Positions 27,507 through 37,615 of a DNA stretch of 64,000 nucleotides are shown here, piece by piece (position 1 is the stretch's first letter; every line of letters begins with the position of its first letter). The notes under the pieces were generated by a model. It saw nothing but the letters and a program-made list of their open reading frames with translations, was not told the origin of the DNA and did not search any database. The position numbers were made by a program, and so were the translations under genes. The DNA comes from Pseudomonas fluorescens (lineage in GTDB: Bacteria > Pseudomonadota > Gammaproteobacteria > Pseudomonadales > Pseudomonadaceae): assembly GCF_902497775.2 (NCBI RefSeq), contig NZ_OZ024668.1, positions 4,510,326-4,574,325 of the forward strand, in the 5' to 3' direction.

Positions 27507-27592
27507 GACAGGCTCCTTGGGGGCAGCCTGGCACTCTAGCATGGGGTTGCGCTCACCGGGCAAGCCGGGTCGACTTGCCCCACTGCTGGACG

Positions 27593-28150
27593 TCAGAGAC
27601 CTTTGACGGCGTAAATACCATTGGCGTTGCGCCAGTAACCTTTGTAGTCCATGCCGTAACCGAACACATAACGGTCAACACAGCTCAGGCCGCAGAAATC
27701 GGCCTTGAGGTCGGCGCTGGCCTTGCGGTCATGGTCCTTGTCGATCAGCACGGCAGTATGCACGGCGCGGGCACCGGCATGTTTGCAGAAATCGATAATT
27801 GCGCTGAGGGTATGACCTTCGTCAAGAATGTCGTCGATGATCAGCACATCGCGATCAATGAACGAGACTTCCGGCTTGGCCTTCCAGAACAGGTCGCCGC
27901 CACTGGTCTGGTTGCGGTAGCGGGTGGCGTGCAGATAGGAAGATTCCAGCGGGAATTGCAGATGGGTCAGCAGTTTGCCGGCGAAGATCAGGCCGCCGTT
28001 CATCACGCAGAACACCACCGGGTTGCTGTCGGCCAGCACTTCGGTGATCTGCGCGCCCACGCGGGCGATGGCTGCCTCGACTTCGGCTTCGGTGTGCAGG
28101 CAGTCAGCCTCGCGCATGACTTGACGGATGTGCTCGAGATCGGCGGACAT
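27593..28150 (-). CDS. hpt: Hypoxanthine-guanine phosphoribosyltransferase
   Basis: A 185-residue purine salvage enzyme converting hypoxanthine or guanine plus PRPP to IMP or GMP. The PRPP-binding loop LIIDDILDEGHT lies near residue 97, and VDRYVFGYGMDYKGYWRN near the C-terminus forms the purine-binding site. GGAG lies six bases before ATG 28150. It is divergent from upp, placing purine and pyrimidine salvage back to back. Confidence 0.92.
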   Translation of the reverse strand: MSADLEHIRQVMREADCLHTEAEVEAAIARVGAQITEVLADSNPVVFCVMNGGLIFAGKLLTHLQFPLESSYLHATRYRNQTSGGDLFWKAKPEVSFIDRDVLIIDDILDEGHTLSAIIDFCKHAGARAVHTAVLIDKDHDRKASADLKADFCGLSCVDRYVFGYGMDYKGYWRNANGIYAVKGL

Positions 28151-28317
28151 GGCGCTCTCCAAGGGGCGGCAATTGAGAAAAGCGGGCAAAGGTACGCATC
28201 CAATCGCGTCAGATCAAGCATTTCTGGACTAACGTCCAGTAAGCCTGAGGACATGCATGGCTGAATAGATTAATCTAGCGCGGTTTTTTTGCCCGCCCCC
28301 CCCCGGAGCTTTTCCTT

Positions 28318-28956
28318 ATGCCTACCCGTGAGATCCGCCATCCGCTGATCCGCCACAAGCTCGGCCTGATGCGCCGTGCCGATATCAGCACCAAGAACTT
28401 TCGCGAGCTCGCCCAGGAAGTCGGCACGCTCCTGACCTACGAAGCGACCAAAGACCTGCCCCTGGAAAGCTATGAAATCGATGGCTGGTGCGGCAAGGTC
28501 CAGGTCGAGAAAATCGCTGGCAAGAAGATCACTGTAGTACCGATCCTGCGCGCCGGCATCGGCATGCTCGACGGCGTGCTCAGCCTGATTCCGGGCGCCA
28601 AGGTCAGCGCCGTGGGCGTCGCCCGCAACGAGGAAACCCTCGAAGCGCACACCTACCTGGAAAAACTGGCACCGGAAATCAACGAGCGTCTGGCGCTGAT
28701 CATCGACCCGATGCTGGCCACCGGCGCGTCGATGGTTGCAACGATCGACCTGCTCAAGAAAGCCGGCTGCAAGGACATTCGCGCCATGGTACTGGTCGCC
28801 GCACCGGAAGGCATCAGCGTGGTCGAGAAAGCGCACCCGGATGTCCAGATCTACACCGCCTCGATCGACGAGCGCCTGAACGAGCACGGCTACATCATCC
28901 CAGGCCTGGGCGATGCCGGTGACAAGATCTTCGGTACCAAGCAGAAGGACGCCTGA
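28318..28956 (+). CDS. upp: Uracil phosphoribosyltransferase
   Basis: A 212-residue enzyme making UMP from uracil and PRPP. It has [19 protein letters not shown] at the N-terminus, the PRPP loop [12 protein letters not shown] near residue 130 and the uracil-binding C-terminus [17 protein letters not shown]. The uracil permease gene starts two bases after the stop, forming a salvage operon. Confidence 0.96.
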   Translation: MPTREIRHPLIRHKLGLMRRADISTKNFRELAQEVGTLLTYEATKDLPLESYEIDGWCGKVQVEKIAGKKITVVPILRAGIGMLDGVLSLIPGAKVSAVGVARNEETLEAHTYLEKLAPEINERLALIIDPMLATGASMVATIDLLKKAGCKDIRAMVLVAAPEGISVVEKAHPDVQIYTASIDERLNEHGYIIPGLGDAGDKIFGTKQKDA

Positions 28957-28958
28957 AC

Positions 28959-30233
28959 ATGCAGGATGAGTTCAACGACCCGCTCTGGCGCCAGGTCGTC
29001 TCCGGCGCGCAGATGCTCTTCGTCGCCTTCGGCGCGCTGGTATTGATGCCGCTGATTACCGGCCTCGACCCCAACGTCGCGCTGTTCACTGCGGGTTTGG
29101 GAACTCTGCTGTTTCAGGTGGTTACCGGCCGTCAGGTGCCGGTGTTCCTGGCTTCGAGCTTTGCCTTCATTACCCCGATCATCCTCGCCAAGGGCCAGTT
29201 CGGCCTGGCCGAAACCATGGGCGGGGTCATGGCGGCAGGCTTCGTCTACACCTTCCTCGGCCTTGCGGTGAAAATCAAAGGCACCGGCTTTATCGACCGC
29301 CTGCTGCCACCGGTAGTGATCGGCCCGGTGATCATCTCCATCGGCCTGGCCATGGCGCCGATTGCCGCCAACATGGCCATGGGCAAGGCCGGTGACGGCG
29401 CCGAGTTGCTGCCTTACAGCACCGCCATGATGATCTCCATGCCGGCGCTGCTGACCACCCTGATCGTCGCGGTATTCGGCAAAGGCATCTTCCGCCTGGT
29501 GCCAATCATCGCCGGCGTGCTGGTAGGCTTTGCCCTGTCGTTCTACTTTGGTGTGGTCGACACCGCCAAGATCGCCGCCGCCCCCTGGCTGGCCCTGCCG
29601 CACTTCACCGCGCCAGCGTTCAACTGGCAGGCGATCCTGTTCATCGTACCGGTAGCCCTGGCGCCTGCGATCGAGCACATCGGCGGGGTGATTGCGGTAG
29701 GCAGCGTGACTGGCCGCGACTACCTGAAAAAGCCTGGCCTGCACCGCACCCTGCTCGGTGACGGCATCGCCACCACCACCGCCGGCCTGTTCGGCGGGCC
29801 GCCCAACACCACCTACGCCGAAGTGACCGGCGCGGTGATGCTGACCAAGAACTACAACCCGAAGATCATGACCTGGGCGGCAGTCTTTGCCATCACCCTG
29901 GCCTTCATCGGCAAGTTCGGCGCGCTGCTGCAAAGCATTCCGGTACCGGTAATGGGCGGCATCCTCTGCCTGCTGTTCGGCTCGATCGCGGCGGTGGGCA
30001 TGAACACCATGATCCGGCACAAGATCGACCTCAGCGAGGCGCGCAACCTGGTGATCGTTTCGGTGACCCTGGTGTTCGGTATCGGCGGCGTGCTGATCGG
30101 TAGCGGCACCGGCCCGGATGACTGGGGCCTGAAGGGCATCGCCCTGTGCGCCGTGGTGGCTATCGCGCTGAACCTGCTGCTGCCGGGTAACGACAGCTGG
30201 AAGAACAAGGCGCTGGACGATCAGTTGCCTTGA
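28959..30233 (+). CDS. uraA: Uracil permease (NCS2 family)
   Basis: A 424-residue nucleobase:cation symporter with about 14 membrane segments. The NCS2 signature glutamate region VALAPAIEHIGGVIAVG lies near 230 and GLFGGPPNTTYAEVTGA near 275. It imports uracil for Upp; translation is probably coupled because the ATG follows the upp stop by two bases. A REP hairpin follows. Confidence 0.95.
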   Translation: MQDEFNDPLWRQVVSGAQMLFVAFGALVLMPLITGLDPNVALFTAGLGTLLFQVVTGRQVPVFLASSFAFITPIILAKGQFGLAETMGGVMAAGFVYTFLGLAVKIKGTGFIDRLLPPVVIGPVIISIGLAMAPIAANMAMGKAGDGAELLPYSTAMMISMPALLTTLIVAVFGKGIFRLVPIIAGVLVGFALSFYFGVVDTAKIAAAPWLALPHFTAPAFNWQAILFIVPVALAPAIEHIGGVIAVGSVTGRDYLKKPGLHRTLLGDGIATTTAGLFGGPPNTTYAEVTGAVMLTKNYNPKIMTWAAVFAITLAFIGKFGALLQSIPVPVMGGILCLLFGSIAAVGMNTMIRHKIDLSEARNLVIVSVTLVFGIGGVLIGSGTGPDDWGLKGIALCAVVAIALNLLLPGNDSWKNKALDDQLP

Positions 30234-30245
30234 TCTGAAATCCAT

Positions 30246-30290
30246 CACGGGGCAAGCCCGCTCCTACTGTAGGAGCGGGCTTGCCCCGCG
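30246..30290. repeat. REP inverted pair
   Basis: Nearly perfect facing REP arms (GGGGCAAGCCCGCTCCTAC and complement) with a one-base centre, between the convergent uraA and hemH genes; a likely transcription end for both. Confidence 0.9.
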
Positions 30291-30299
30291 ATGAGGCAC

Positions 30300-31313
30300 T
30301 CAAGCCTTTTCGCACATCCCCTTCAACGCCTGCACCCATTGCGGGTGATCATTCAGGCACGGCACCAGCACCAACTCCTCGCCACCCGCCTCGACAAACT
30401 GCTCACGCCCACGATCACCGATCTCCTCCAGGGTCTCGATGCAGTCGGCGACAAACGCCGGGCACATCACCAGCAGCTTTTTCACGCCTGACTTGCCCAG
30501 TTCATCCAGCCGGGTTTCGGTGTAGGGCTCGATCCACTTCGCCCGCCCCAGCCGTGACTGAAACGACACCGACCACTTGCCATCGGGGATGCCCATTTTT
30601 TTCGCGAACGCCTGAGCGGTGCGCAGGCACTGGCCGCGATAGCAGACTGCAAGCATCTCGGGCGACGCGTCACGGCAGCAATCAGCGTCCTGCAAGCAAT
30701 GCTTGCCGGTGGGGTCGAGTTTTTTCAGGTGCCGCTCGGGCAGGCCATGGAAGCTCAGCAGCAGGTGATCGTAATCCTCCTGCAGATAAGGCTGCGCGCT
30801 GGCCACCAGGGCATCGATGTATTCAGGCTTGTCGTAGAACGGCGGCAGAATCGCCATCTCGAGCGGCAGCTTCTGCTCGGCAATCACTTGCCTGGCCTGT
30901 TCGATGACCGTGGTCACCGTGCTGTCGGCAAACTGTGGGTACAGCGGCGCCAGGGTGACCTTCTTCACGCCTTGGCTGGCCAGGCGCGCCAGTACCGTCG
31001 GCAACGAAGGCTCGCCGTAGCGCATGGCGATTTCCACCGGACCGTGGCTCCACTGCTCGCGCATGGCTGCCTGCAGGCGGCGGGTCAGCACCACCAGCGG
31101 CGAGCCCTCGTCCCACCAGATCGAGGCATAGGCGTGGGCCGACTGCTCCGGGCGCTTGATCAGGATCAGCGATACCAGCAAACGCCGCACCGGCCACGGC
31201 AGGTCGATGACATAGGGGTCCATGAGAAACTGATTGAGGTACCGGCGCACGTCGGCGACAGAGGTGGAGGCCGGTGAACCCAGGTTGACCAGCAGCAAAG
31301 CGTGATCGGTCAT
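30300..31313 (-). CDS. hemH: Ferrochelatase
   Basis: A 337-residue enzyme inserting Fe2+ into protoporphyrin IX, the last step of haem synthesis. The N-terminus is [11 protein letters not shown], the catalytic His lies in [11 protein letters not shown] near residue 190, and the conserved Glu region [14 protein letters not shown] is near 262. The ATG at 31313 follows the TIGR01777 stop by 13 bp, so the two are co-transcribed; the frame extends well upstream but inside the neighbour. The shared promoter region carries a TGTACA-type operator that may place haem synthesis under the light-response regulator. Confidence 0.95.
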   Translation of the reverse strand: MTDHALLLVNLGSPASTSVADVRRYLNQFLMDPYVIDLPWPVRRLLVSLILIKRPEQSAHAYASIWWDEGSPLVVLTRRLQAAMREQWSHGPVEIAMRYGEPSLPTVLARLASQGVKKVTLAPLYPQFADSTVTTVIEQARQVIAEQKLPLEMAILPPFYDKPEYIDALVASAQPYLQEDYDHLLLSFHGLPERHLKKLDPTGKHCLQDADCCRDASPEMLAVCYRGQCLRTAQAFAKKMGIPDGKWSVSFQSRLGRAKWIEPYTETRLDELGKSGVKKLLVMCPAFVADCIETLEEIGDRGREQFVEAGGEELVLVPCLNDHPQWVQALKGMCEKA

Positions 31314-31326
31314 GCAACGTCCTATT

Positions 31327-32232
31327 TCAGAGGCGGCTGGACAGTTCATCCAGGGCCGATTGCAGATCATTGAAGCGGAAGGTGAAACCGGCAGCCAGCA
31401 AACGTACCGGCCGCGCCCGTTGCCCACCCAGCAGCAGGGTCGACAACTCGCCAAGCCCGGCCTTGAGCACCAGCGCCGGCAGCGGCATGAACGCCGGGCG
31501 ATGCATGGCCCGGCCCAGACGCCTGGCAAACTCGCGGTTGCGCACCGGCTCCGGGGCGCAGGCATTATAAGGACCGCTGGCATCCTTGTGCTGCAAGAGA
31601 AAATCAATCAGGGCGATCTGGTCGTGTATATGGATCCACGGCATCCACTGGCGACCATCGCCGATAGGCCCGCCCAGCCCCAGTTTGAACGGCAGGCGCA
31701 GGCGCGACAAAAAGCCGCCCTCGCTCGACAGCACCAGGCCGGTACGCACCAGCACCACACGGATCCCCAGCGGCTGCGCGGCCATGGCAGTTTCTTCCCA
31801 GGCGATGCACAGCTGACTGGCAAAATCCTCCTTGACCGGCTGCGAGGCTTCGGTGAGTTCACGCTCGCCACCATCGCCATACCAGCCTACCGCCGAGCCC
31901 GAGATCAGCACCTCGGGGCGCTGCTGGCGCCTCTCCAGCCACGCCAGCAGTTGCTCGGTCAAGGTGATACGGCTGGCCCAGAGCAAGGCGCGACGGCTGG
32001 AGCTCCAGGGCCGATCGGCGATCGGCGCACCGGCCAGGTTGATCAGCGCATCCACGCTATCGTCATCGTCCAGCTCATCGAGACGGGCAATGCCGCGCAC
32101 GCCAGCACCACATAACCTGCCCACCTGCTCAGGGCGTCGACTCCAGACCGTCAACCGATGCCCCTGGGCCAGCCAGTGCTGACACAGGTGTTGGCCGATC
32201 AACCCGGTACCGCCGGTCAGCAATATATGCAT
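31327..32232 (-). CDS. TIGR01777-family NAD-dependent epimerase-like protein (YfcH type)
   Basis: A 301-residue SDR-fold protein with the dinucleotide loop [13 protein letters not shown] at the N-terminus, [13 protein letters not shown] near 110 and a C-terminal [13 protein letters not shown] typical of the TIGR01777/YfcH group. The substrate is unknown. GAGGA lies seven bases before the ATG. It leads the hemH operon and is divergent from the FAD oxidoreductase; the 186-bp gap between holds a TGTACA-type repeat. Confidence 0.88.
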   Translation of the reverse strand: MHILLTGGTGLIGQHLCQHWLAQGHRLTVWSRRPEQVGRLCGAGVRGIARLDELDDDDSVDALINLAGAPIADRPWSSSRRALLWASRITLTEQLLAWLERRQQRPEVLISGSAVGWYGDGGERELTEASQPVKEDFASQLCIAWEETAMAAQPLGIRVVLVRTGLVLSSEGGFLSRLRLPFKLGLGGPIGDGRQWMPWIHIHDQIALIDFLLQHKDASGPYNACAPEPVRNREFARRLGRAMHRPAFMPLPALVLKAGLGELSTLLLGGQRARPVRLLAAGFTFRFNDLQSALDELSSRL

Positions 32233-32341
32233 GGCTGTGTCCTCACATGGCGCGCCAGTGGTCTATTTTTAACAACAAGGCACTTTTTTGACCGATCGCT
32301 CTCGGATAAACATAGGCCAACCTGTGGTAACGAGCGGAATC

Positions 32342-32369
32342 ATCTTATACAAGATTCATGCATTGTACA
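32342..32369 (-). promoter_or_regulatory. TGTACA-type operator overlapping a probable minus-strand promoter
   Basis: Direct repeats TATACA (32346-32351) and TGTACA (32364-32369) are spaced 18 bp start to start. On the minus strand the downstream copy would occupy the -35 position of a possible promoter whose -10 (TAAGAT) is at 32342-32347, 16 bp away, reading toward the TIGR01777-hemH operon. The same repeat geometry recurs upstream of the DUF523 operon. Probable target of the MerR/LitR-type regulator encoded nearby. Confidence 0.55.
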
Positions 32370-32388
32370 GGTTTGCCGAGCAGCGTAG

Positions 32389-33405
<1,017 letters not shown>

Positions 33406-33479
33406 CACCTTCTGGGGCCGCTTCTGGCCAGCCCCTCCCGACGTTTTTCGACACCCTGCACAAAGGCTGTACAAGTAAT

Positions 33480-33507
33480 TTGACTTGCATAGGTTTATCT
33501 CTATGAT
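33480..33507 (+). promoter_or_regulatory. Sigma-70 promoter of the DUF523-merR-phrB operon
   Basis: TTGACT (33480-33485) and TATGAT (33502-33507) with a 16-bp spacer, both close to consensus. The start would be near 33514. A TGTACA copy sits just upstream (33468-33473). Confidence 0.72.
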
Positions 33508-33517
33508 GGGATTTACC

Positions 33518-33541
33518 TGTACATAATTATATTTTTGTACA
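33518..33541 (+). promoter_or_regulatory. TGTACA direct-repeat operator
   Basis: Two perfect TGTACA copies (33518-33523 and 33536-33541) separated by 12 bp, placed just after the predicted transcription start, a position suited to repression. Spacing equals that of the repeat at 32346-32369. Confidence 0.62.
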
Positions 33542-33562
33542 ATCTTTTTTCAGGATCTGTTC

Positions 33563-34531
33563 ATGGACGCTCGTGACCTGCCGCGCAAACCCCGCATCGC
33601 TGTCAGCGCCTGCCTGATCGGTCAAGAGGTACGCTTCAACGGCGGCCACAAAGCCTCGCGGCTGTGCAACGAGATCCTCAGCGAACATTTCGATTTCGTC
33701 CCGGTCTGCCCAGAGGTCGCCATCGGCCTGGGCGTGCCGCGTGCACCTATTCGCCTGGTTGGCGACCCTGCCGACCCGCAGGCCGTCTGCAGTCGCGACC
33801 CCGGCCTGGATTTGTCCGGCCCGCTGCGCGCCTATGGTCAGCAGATGGCCAAGGACCTCGACGACATCTGCGGCTACATCTTCATGCACAAATCACCCTC
33901 CTGCGGCCTGGAGCGGGTCAAGGTCTACCAGGCCAATGGCTACCCGGCGCGTGAAGGCGGCCGTGGGCTGTTCGCCGCCGCATTCTGTGAACAACGGCGC
34001 GACCTGCCAGTGGAGGAAGATGGCCGGCTCTGTGATCCGGTGTTGCGCGAGAACTTCATCACCCGGGTGTACGCCTACGCCGACTGGCAACAGGTGATTG
34101 CCAATGGGATCAGTCGCGGCGCCCTGATCACTTTTCATGCCCGCTACAAATATCAGCTGATGGCGCACAACCCGCAGCAATACAAGACCCTGGGCAAGCT
34201 GTTGGGTAGCATGAGCCGTGACGACGACCCCGAAGTACTCGCCCCGCATTATTTCAGCCAGCTGATGCAGGCCCTGCGTCGCTGCGCCAGCCGCGGCACG
34301 CACAGCAACGTGCTGCTGCACCTGAGCGGTTACCTGCGCGATGCCCTGAGCCGCGACGACAAGCAGGAAATCCAGCAACTGATCGCTCAGTACCATGCTG
34401 GGGTAGTGCCGCTGGTGGTGCCACTGACCCTGCTCAAGCATCACTTGCGCAACCACCCCGACCCGTATCTGGCGCAGCAGGTGTACCTGCAACCGCACCC
34501 GGAAAACCTGAGTCTGCGCAATGCCATCTGA
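33563..34531 (+). CDS. DUF523 (TudS-like) + DUF1722 (YbgA) fusion protein
   Basis: A 322-residue two-domain protein. The N-terminal DUF523 half (about 10-155) belongs to the TudS thiouracil desulfurase-like family and carries three conserved Cys (SACLIG, PVCPEV and SPSCGL motifs) that in TudS bind a [4Fe-4S] cluster. The C-terminal DUF1722 half (about 190-305) contains ALITFHARYKYQLMAHNP. AGGA lies seven bases before the ATG. It overlaps the MerR gene by 11 bp and is first in the phrB operon. Repair or removal of thiolated bases is a plausible but unproven role. Confidence 0.87.
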   Translation: MDARDLPRKPRIAVSACLIGQEVRFNGGHKASRLCNEILSEHFDFVPVCPEVAIGLGVPRAPIRLVGDPADPQAVCSRDPGLDLSGPLRAYGQQMAKDLDDICGYIFMHKSPSCGLERVKVYQANGYPAREGGRGLFAAAFCEQRRDLPVEEDGRLCDPVLRENFITRVYAYADWQQVIANGISRGALITFHARYKYQLMAHNPQQYKTLGKLLGSMSRDDDPEVLAPHYFSQLMQALRRCASRGTHSNVLLHLSGYLRDALSRDDKQEIQQLIAQYHAGVVPLVVPLTLLKHHLRNHPDPYLAQQVYLQPHPENLSLRNAI

Positions 34532-35423
34532 AGCCCTGCTGCCGATCCGCGAGGTGACACGCCTGACCGGAGTCAACCCGGTCACCCTGCGCGCCTGGGA
34601 ACGCCGTTACGGTTTGATCGTGCCGCAGCGCACCGGTAAGGGCCATCGCCTCTACAGCCAGGAAAACGTCCAGTGTATCCAGCAGATTCTCACCTGGCTC
34701 AACCGCGGCGCTGCGGTCAGCCAGGTCAAAACCTTGCTGGAGACCCCACCCTGTGAAGCGCAGTCGCCGGGCAGTGACTGGCAAAACCTGCGCGAGCAAC
34801 TCAAGGACGCAATCGCCGCCCTCGCCGAGCGCCGGCTTGAGCAACAGCTGAACCAGGCCATGACCCTATACCCGGCGGCAACGCTCTGCGAACAGCTGTT
34901 GATGCCGTTGCTTGCCGATCTGGAACTGCGCTGGCAGGGCCAGTTTGCCGCGGGCCTTGAGCAAGTGTTCTTTCATTCCTGGCTGCGCAGCAAACTGGGC
35001 ACGCGGATCTACCACAACAACCATCAACTTGGCGGCGCCCCGTTGCTGCTGGTCAACGGCTCGGACCTGGCCTTCGATCCACGGCTGTGGCTGTGCGCTT
35101 GGCTGGCGAGCAATGCCGGGTATCCGGTGCAGGTGTTCGACTGGCCGCCGCCCGGCAACGAGCTGAGCCTGGCGGTCGCCCAACTGCAGCCATGGGCGTT
35201 GCTGCTGAGCCTCGACAAGTCACTCGACATCAGTCGATTGCAACGCAACCTGGCCAACGTCGAAATTCCGAAACTCCTGTGTGGCCGCGCAGTCAGCATT
35301 CATAAGCATGCCCTGCAGGCCTGGACGGACGAGACGCTGTTTGCCCTCGACTCGCCCCAGGCGGCGCTGCACTGCCTGCAACAACTCAGTGGGCGCACGC
35401 CTGAACACCACCGTCAACGGTAA
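34521..35423 (+). CDS. MerR/CarH-LitR family regulator without a B12-binding motif (class II LitR-like)
   Basis: A 300-residue protein: winged helix at 7-75 (IREVTRLTGVNPVTLRAWERRYGL), then a helical and Rossmann-like C-terminal region of the CarH/LitR type. The His-containing cobalamin motifs expected in photosensing CarH are not seen: the helical region reads LEQVFFHSW and the Rossmann edge reads LLLVNGSDLAFD. This matches class II LitR proteins of Pseudomonas, which work with a separate LOV photoreceptor to derepress photolyase genes in light. The start overlaps the preceding gene. phrB follows 9 bp later. Likely targets are the TGTACA repeats at 32346 and 33518. Confidence 0.85.
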   Translation: MPSEALLPIREVTRLTGVNPVTLRAWERRYGLIVPQRTGKGHRLYSQENVQCIQQILTWLNRGAAVSQVKTLLETPPCEAQSPGSDWQNLREQLKDAIAALAERRLEQQLNQAMTLYPAATLCEQLLMPLLADLELRWQGQFAAGLEQVFFHSWLRSKLGTRIYHNNHQLGGAPLLLVNGSDLAFDPRLWLCAWLASNAGYPVQVFDWPPPGNELSLAVAQLQPWALLLSLDKSLDISRLQRNLANVEIPKLLCGRAVSIHKHALQAWTDETLFALDSPQAALHCLQQLSGRTPEHHRQR

Positions 35424-35432
35424 AGGAACACC

Positions 35433-36875
35433 ATGCAACTGATCTGGCTGCGCAGCGACCTGCGCGTACTCGACAACACTGCACTGGCAGCGGCCTGCGA
35501 ACGCGGCCCGACCCTGGCGGTGTGGCTGATCAGCCCCGGACAGTGGCAGAGTCATGACGATGCGCCATGCAAGGTCGACTTCTGGTTGCGCAACCTGCAA
35601 AGCCTGAGCACAGCGCTGGCGCAATTGAACATTCCCCTGTTGATCCGCCACGCCGACACCTGGCAACAGGCGCCGCAGACCCTGCTGAAACTGTGCCGTG
35701 AGCATCAGGTCCAGGCGGTGCATTTCAACGAGGAATATGGCGCCAATGAGAGCACCCGCGACCAGGCGGTACAGACCGCCCTTGGTCAGCAAGGCATCGC
35801 CGTGCACGGCTATCTCGACCAGTTGCTGTTCAGGCCCGGCAGCATCCTGACCCGCAGCGGCGGCTACTTTCAGGTCTTCAGCCAGTTCCGCAAGGTCTGC
35901 TACGAGCGCCTGCACCTGGGCTTGCCGCCCCTGGCCAACGTGATCAAGGCGCAATCGTCGACAACGGTCGCCAGCGACCCGGTGCCTGATGAAGTTGCCG
36001 GTTTCAAGGCACCCACACAGTCCTTGCGCGCGCACTGGCCAGCGGGTGAAGAAGAAGCACAGCGCCGCCTGCAACGCTTCATCGACGAATGCGCCGAAGA
36101 CTACCAGGTGCAGCGTGACTTCCCCGCAGTCGCCGGTACCAGCCAGTTGTCAGCCTACCTGGCAGCCGGGGTGATCTCGCCGCGCCAGTGCCTGCATGCC
36201 GCGCTAAACCACAACTTCGGCGAGTTCGACAGTGGCAACCGCGGCCTGGTGACCTGGATCAACGAGCTGCTCTGGCGGGAGTTCTACAAGCACATTCTGG
36301 CTGGCTACCCGCGGGTTTCGATGCACCGTGCCTTCCGCCGGGAAACCGAAGCCCTGCCCTGGCGCCATGCGCCGGACGAACTCGAGGCCTGGCAGCAAGG
36401 GCAGACCGGTATCCCGATCATCGATGCGGCCATGCGCCAATTGCTCGCCACCGGCTGGATGCACAACCGTCTGCGCATGATCGTCGCCATGTTCCTGACC
36501 AAGAACCTGCTGATAGACTGGCGCGAAGGCGAGCGCTTCTTCATGCGCCACCTGATCGATGGTGATCTGGCCGCCAACAACGGCGGCTGGCAATGGAGCG
36601 CATCAACCGGTACCGATGCCGCGCCGTACTTTCGTATTTTCAATCCGCTCAGCCAGTCGCAACGCTTCGATGAAGGCGGTAGCTTCATTCGGCAATGGCT
36701 GCCGGAACTGGCGGAACTGGATGAAAAAAAAATCCACAACCCAGTGATTACTGACGATCTTTTTGCTTCTATTCTTTATCCACAGCCCATTGTGGACCTC
36801 GGCAGCAGTCGCCAACGTGCGTTGGATGCATTCAAGAATTTACCCACGCGGCAGGAAGAGAGGGCAGTAAGGTGA
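35433..36875 (+). CDS. phrB: Deoxyribodipyrimidine (CPD) photolyase
   Basis: A 480-residue class I photolyase repairing UV cyclobutane dimers with blue light. The N-terminal antenna domain starts LIWLRSDLRVLDNTAL; the C-terminal FAD domain contains WINELLWREFYKHIL near 285, GWMHNRLRMIVAMFLTKNLL near 345 and WQWSASTGTDAAPYFRIFNP near 390. AAAGGA lies before the ATG. It follows a LitR-like regulator, so light induction is probable. The stop overlaps the SDR start (GTGA). Confidence 0.95.
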   Translation: MQLIWLRSDLRVLDNTALAAACERGPTLAVWLISPGQWQSHDDAPCKVDFWLRNLQSLSTALAQLNIPLLIRHADTWQQAPQTLLKLCREHQVQAVHFNEEYGANESTRDQAVQTALGQQGIAVHGYLDQLLFRPGSILTRSGGYFQVFSQFRKVCYERLHLGLPPLANVIKAQSSTTVASDPVPDEVAGFKAPTQSLRAHWPAGEEEAQRRLQRFIDECAEDYQVQRDFPAVAGTSQLSAYLAAGVISPRQCLHAALNHNFGEFDSGNRGLVTWINELLWREFYKHILAGYPRVSMHRAFRRETEALPWRHAPDELEAWQQGQTGIPIIDAAMRQLLATGWMHNRLRMIVAMFLTKNLLIDWREGERFFMRHLIDGDLAANNGGWQWSASTGTDAAPYFRIFNPLSQSQRFDEGGSFIRQWLPELAELDEKKIHNPVITDDLFASILYPQPIVDLGSSRQRALDAFKNLPTRQEERAVR

Positions 36876-37594
36876 GCGAACCCATCGCGCGTAAGGTGTG
36901 GGTCACCGGCGCAGGCAGCGGCCTGGGCCTTGCGTTGGTGCAGCAACTGCTTGAGCAAGGCTGGAAAGTCGCTGCCAGCGGACGCGCATCGCCTGAATTG
37001 AAGGGACTGTCGCAGCTCAACCCCGAGCAGTTGTTGTTGCTTGACGGCAATCTGGATGATGGCGTGCAGGCGGTGCAAGCCGGCCAGCAACTCCAGGCTC
37101 ACTGGGGCGCCCTCGATTGCCTGCTGGTGAATGCCGGCACCTGCGATTACCTGGACGCCAGCCTCCCGCCGACGGCAATTTTCGAAGCCATCGCCAGCAG
37201 CAATCTGAGCGCCTCGATCCACTGCCTGAACGTTGCTGTGCCGTTATTGGAAAAAGGCCAGGCGCCGCAAGTCCTGGCGGTGCTCAGCCGCTATTCGGCG
37301 CTGCAACTTTATGAGCCAAGCCAACCGGCAACGCCGGACAACAACCTGGCACAGGTGTTTCGCGCTGAGCGACAGATGCTGGAGAGCAAAGGCATCGCCT
37401 TGACCGTGGTCGCGCCCCAGGCGTTGAAAATGCCGCTGGTGGCGGTTCAGGTCCGGCCTGAACAGTGGACGCCGCAAAGCGCCGCGGATGTGATCATCCA
37501 GCGACTGCCAGAGCGTGCCCCTGAGCTTCTGCTCGAAGCCCTCAATCTCAACAGCCTCTGGCCACTGCCCGAACAACCTGCAAGCCCTGTGTAA
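36872..37594 (+). CDS. Short-chain dehydrogenase/reductase
   Basis: A 240-residue SDR with the NAD(P) loop VTGAGSGLGLALV at the N-terminus and LLVNAG near residue 85. The catalytic Tyr segment is atypical: SRYSALQLYEPSQP has no clear YxxxK, so activity on the usual substrates is uncertain. It starts with GTG inside the phrB stop (GTGA) and is the last gene of the photolyase operon. The stop codon lies in a hairpin. Confidence 0.83.
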   Translation: MSEPIARKVWVTGAGSGLGLALVQQLLEQGWKVAASGRASPELKGLSQLNPEQLLLLDGNLDDGVQAVQAGQQLQAHWGALDCLLVNAGTCDYLDASLPPTAIFEAIASSNLSASIHCLNVAVPLLEKGQAPQVLAVLSRYSALQLYEPSQPATPDNNLAQVFRAERQMLESKGIALTVVAPQALKMPLVAVQVRPEQWTPQSAADVIIQRLPERAPELLLEALNLNSLWPLPEQPASPV

Positions 37595-37606
37595 AGCACA
37601 GGGCTT
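37582..37606. terminator. Hairpin between convergent SDR and pagL genes
   Basis: A 10-bp perfect stem AAGCCCTGTG/CACAGGGCTT with a five-base loop that includes the SDR stop codon. There is no T run, so termination is probable rather than certain. Confidence 0.6.
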
Positions 37607-37615
37607 GATGCAGGA

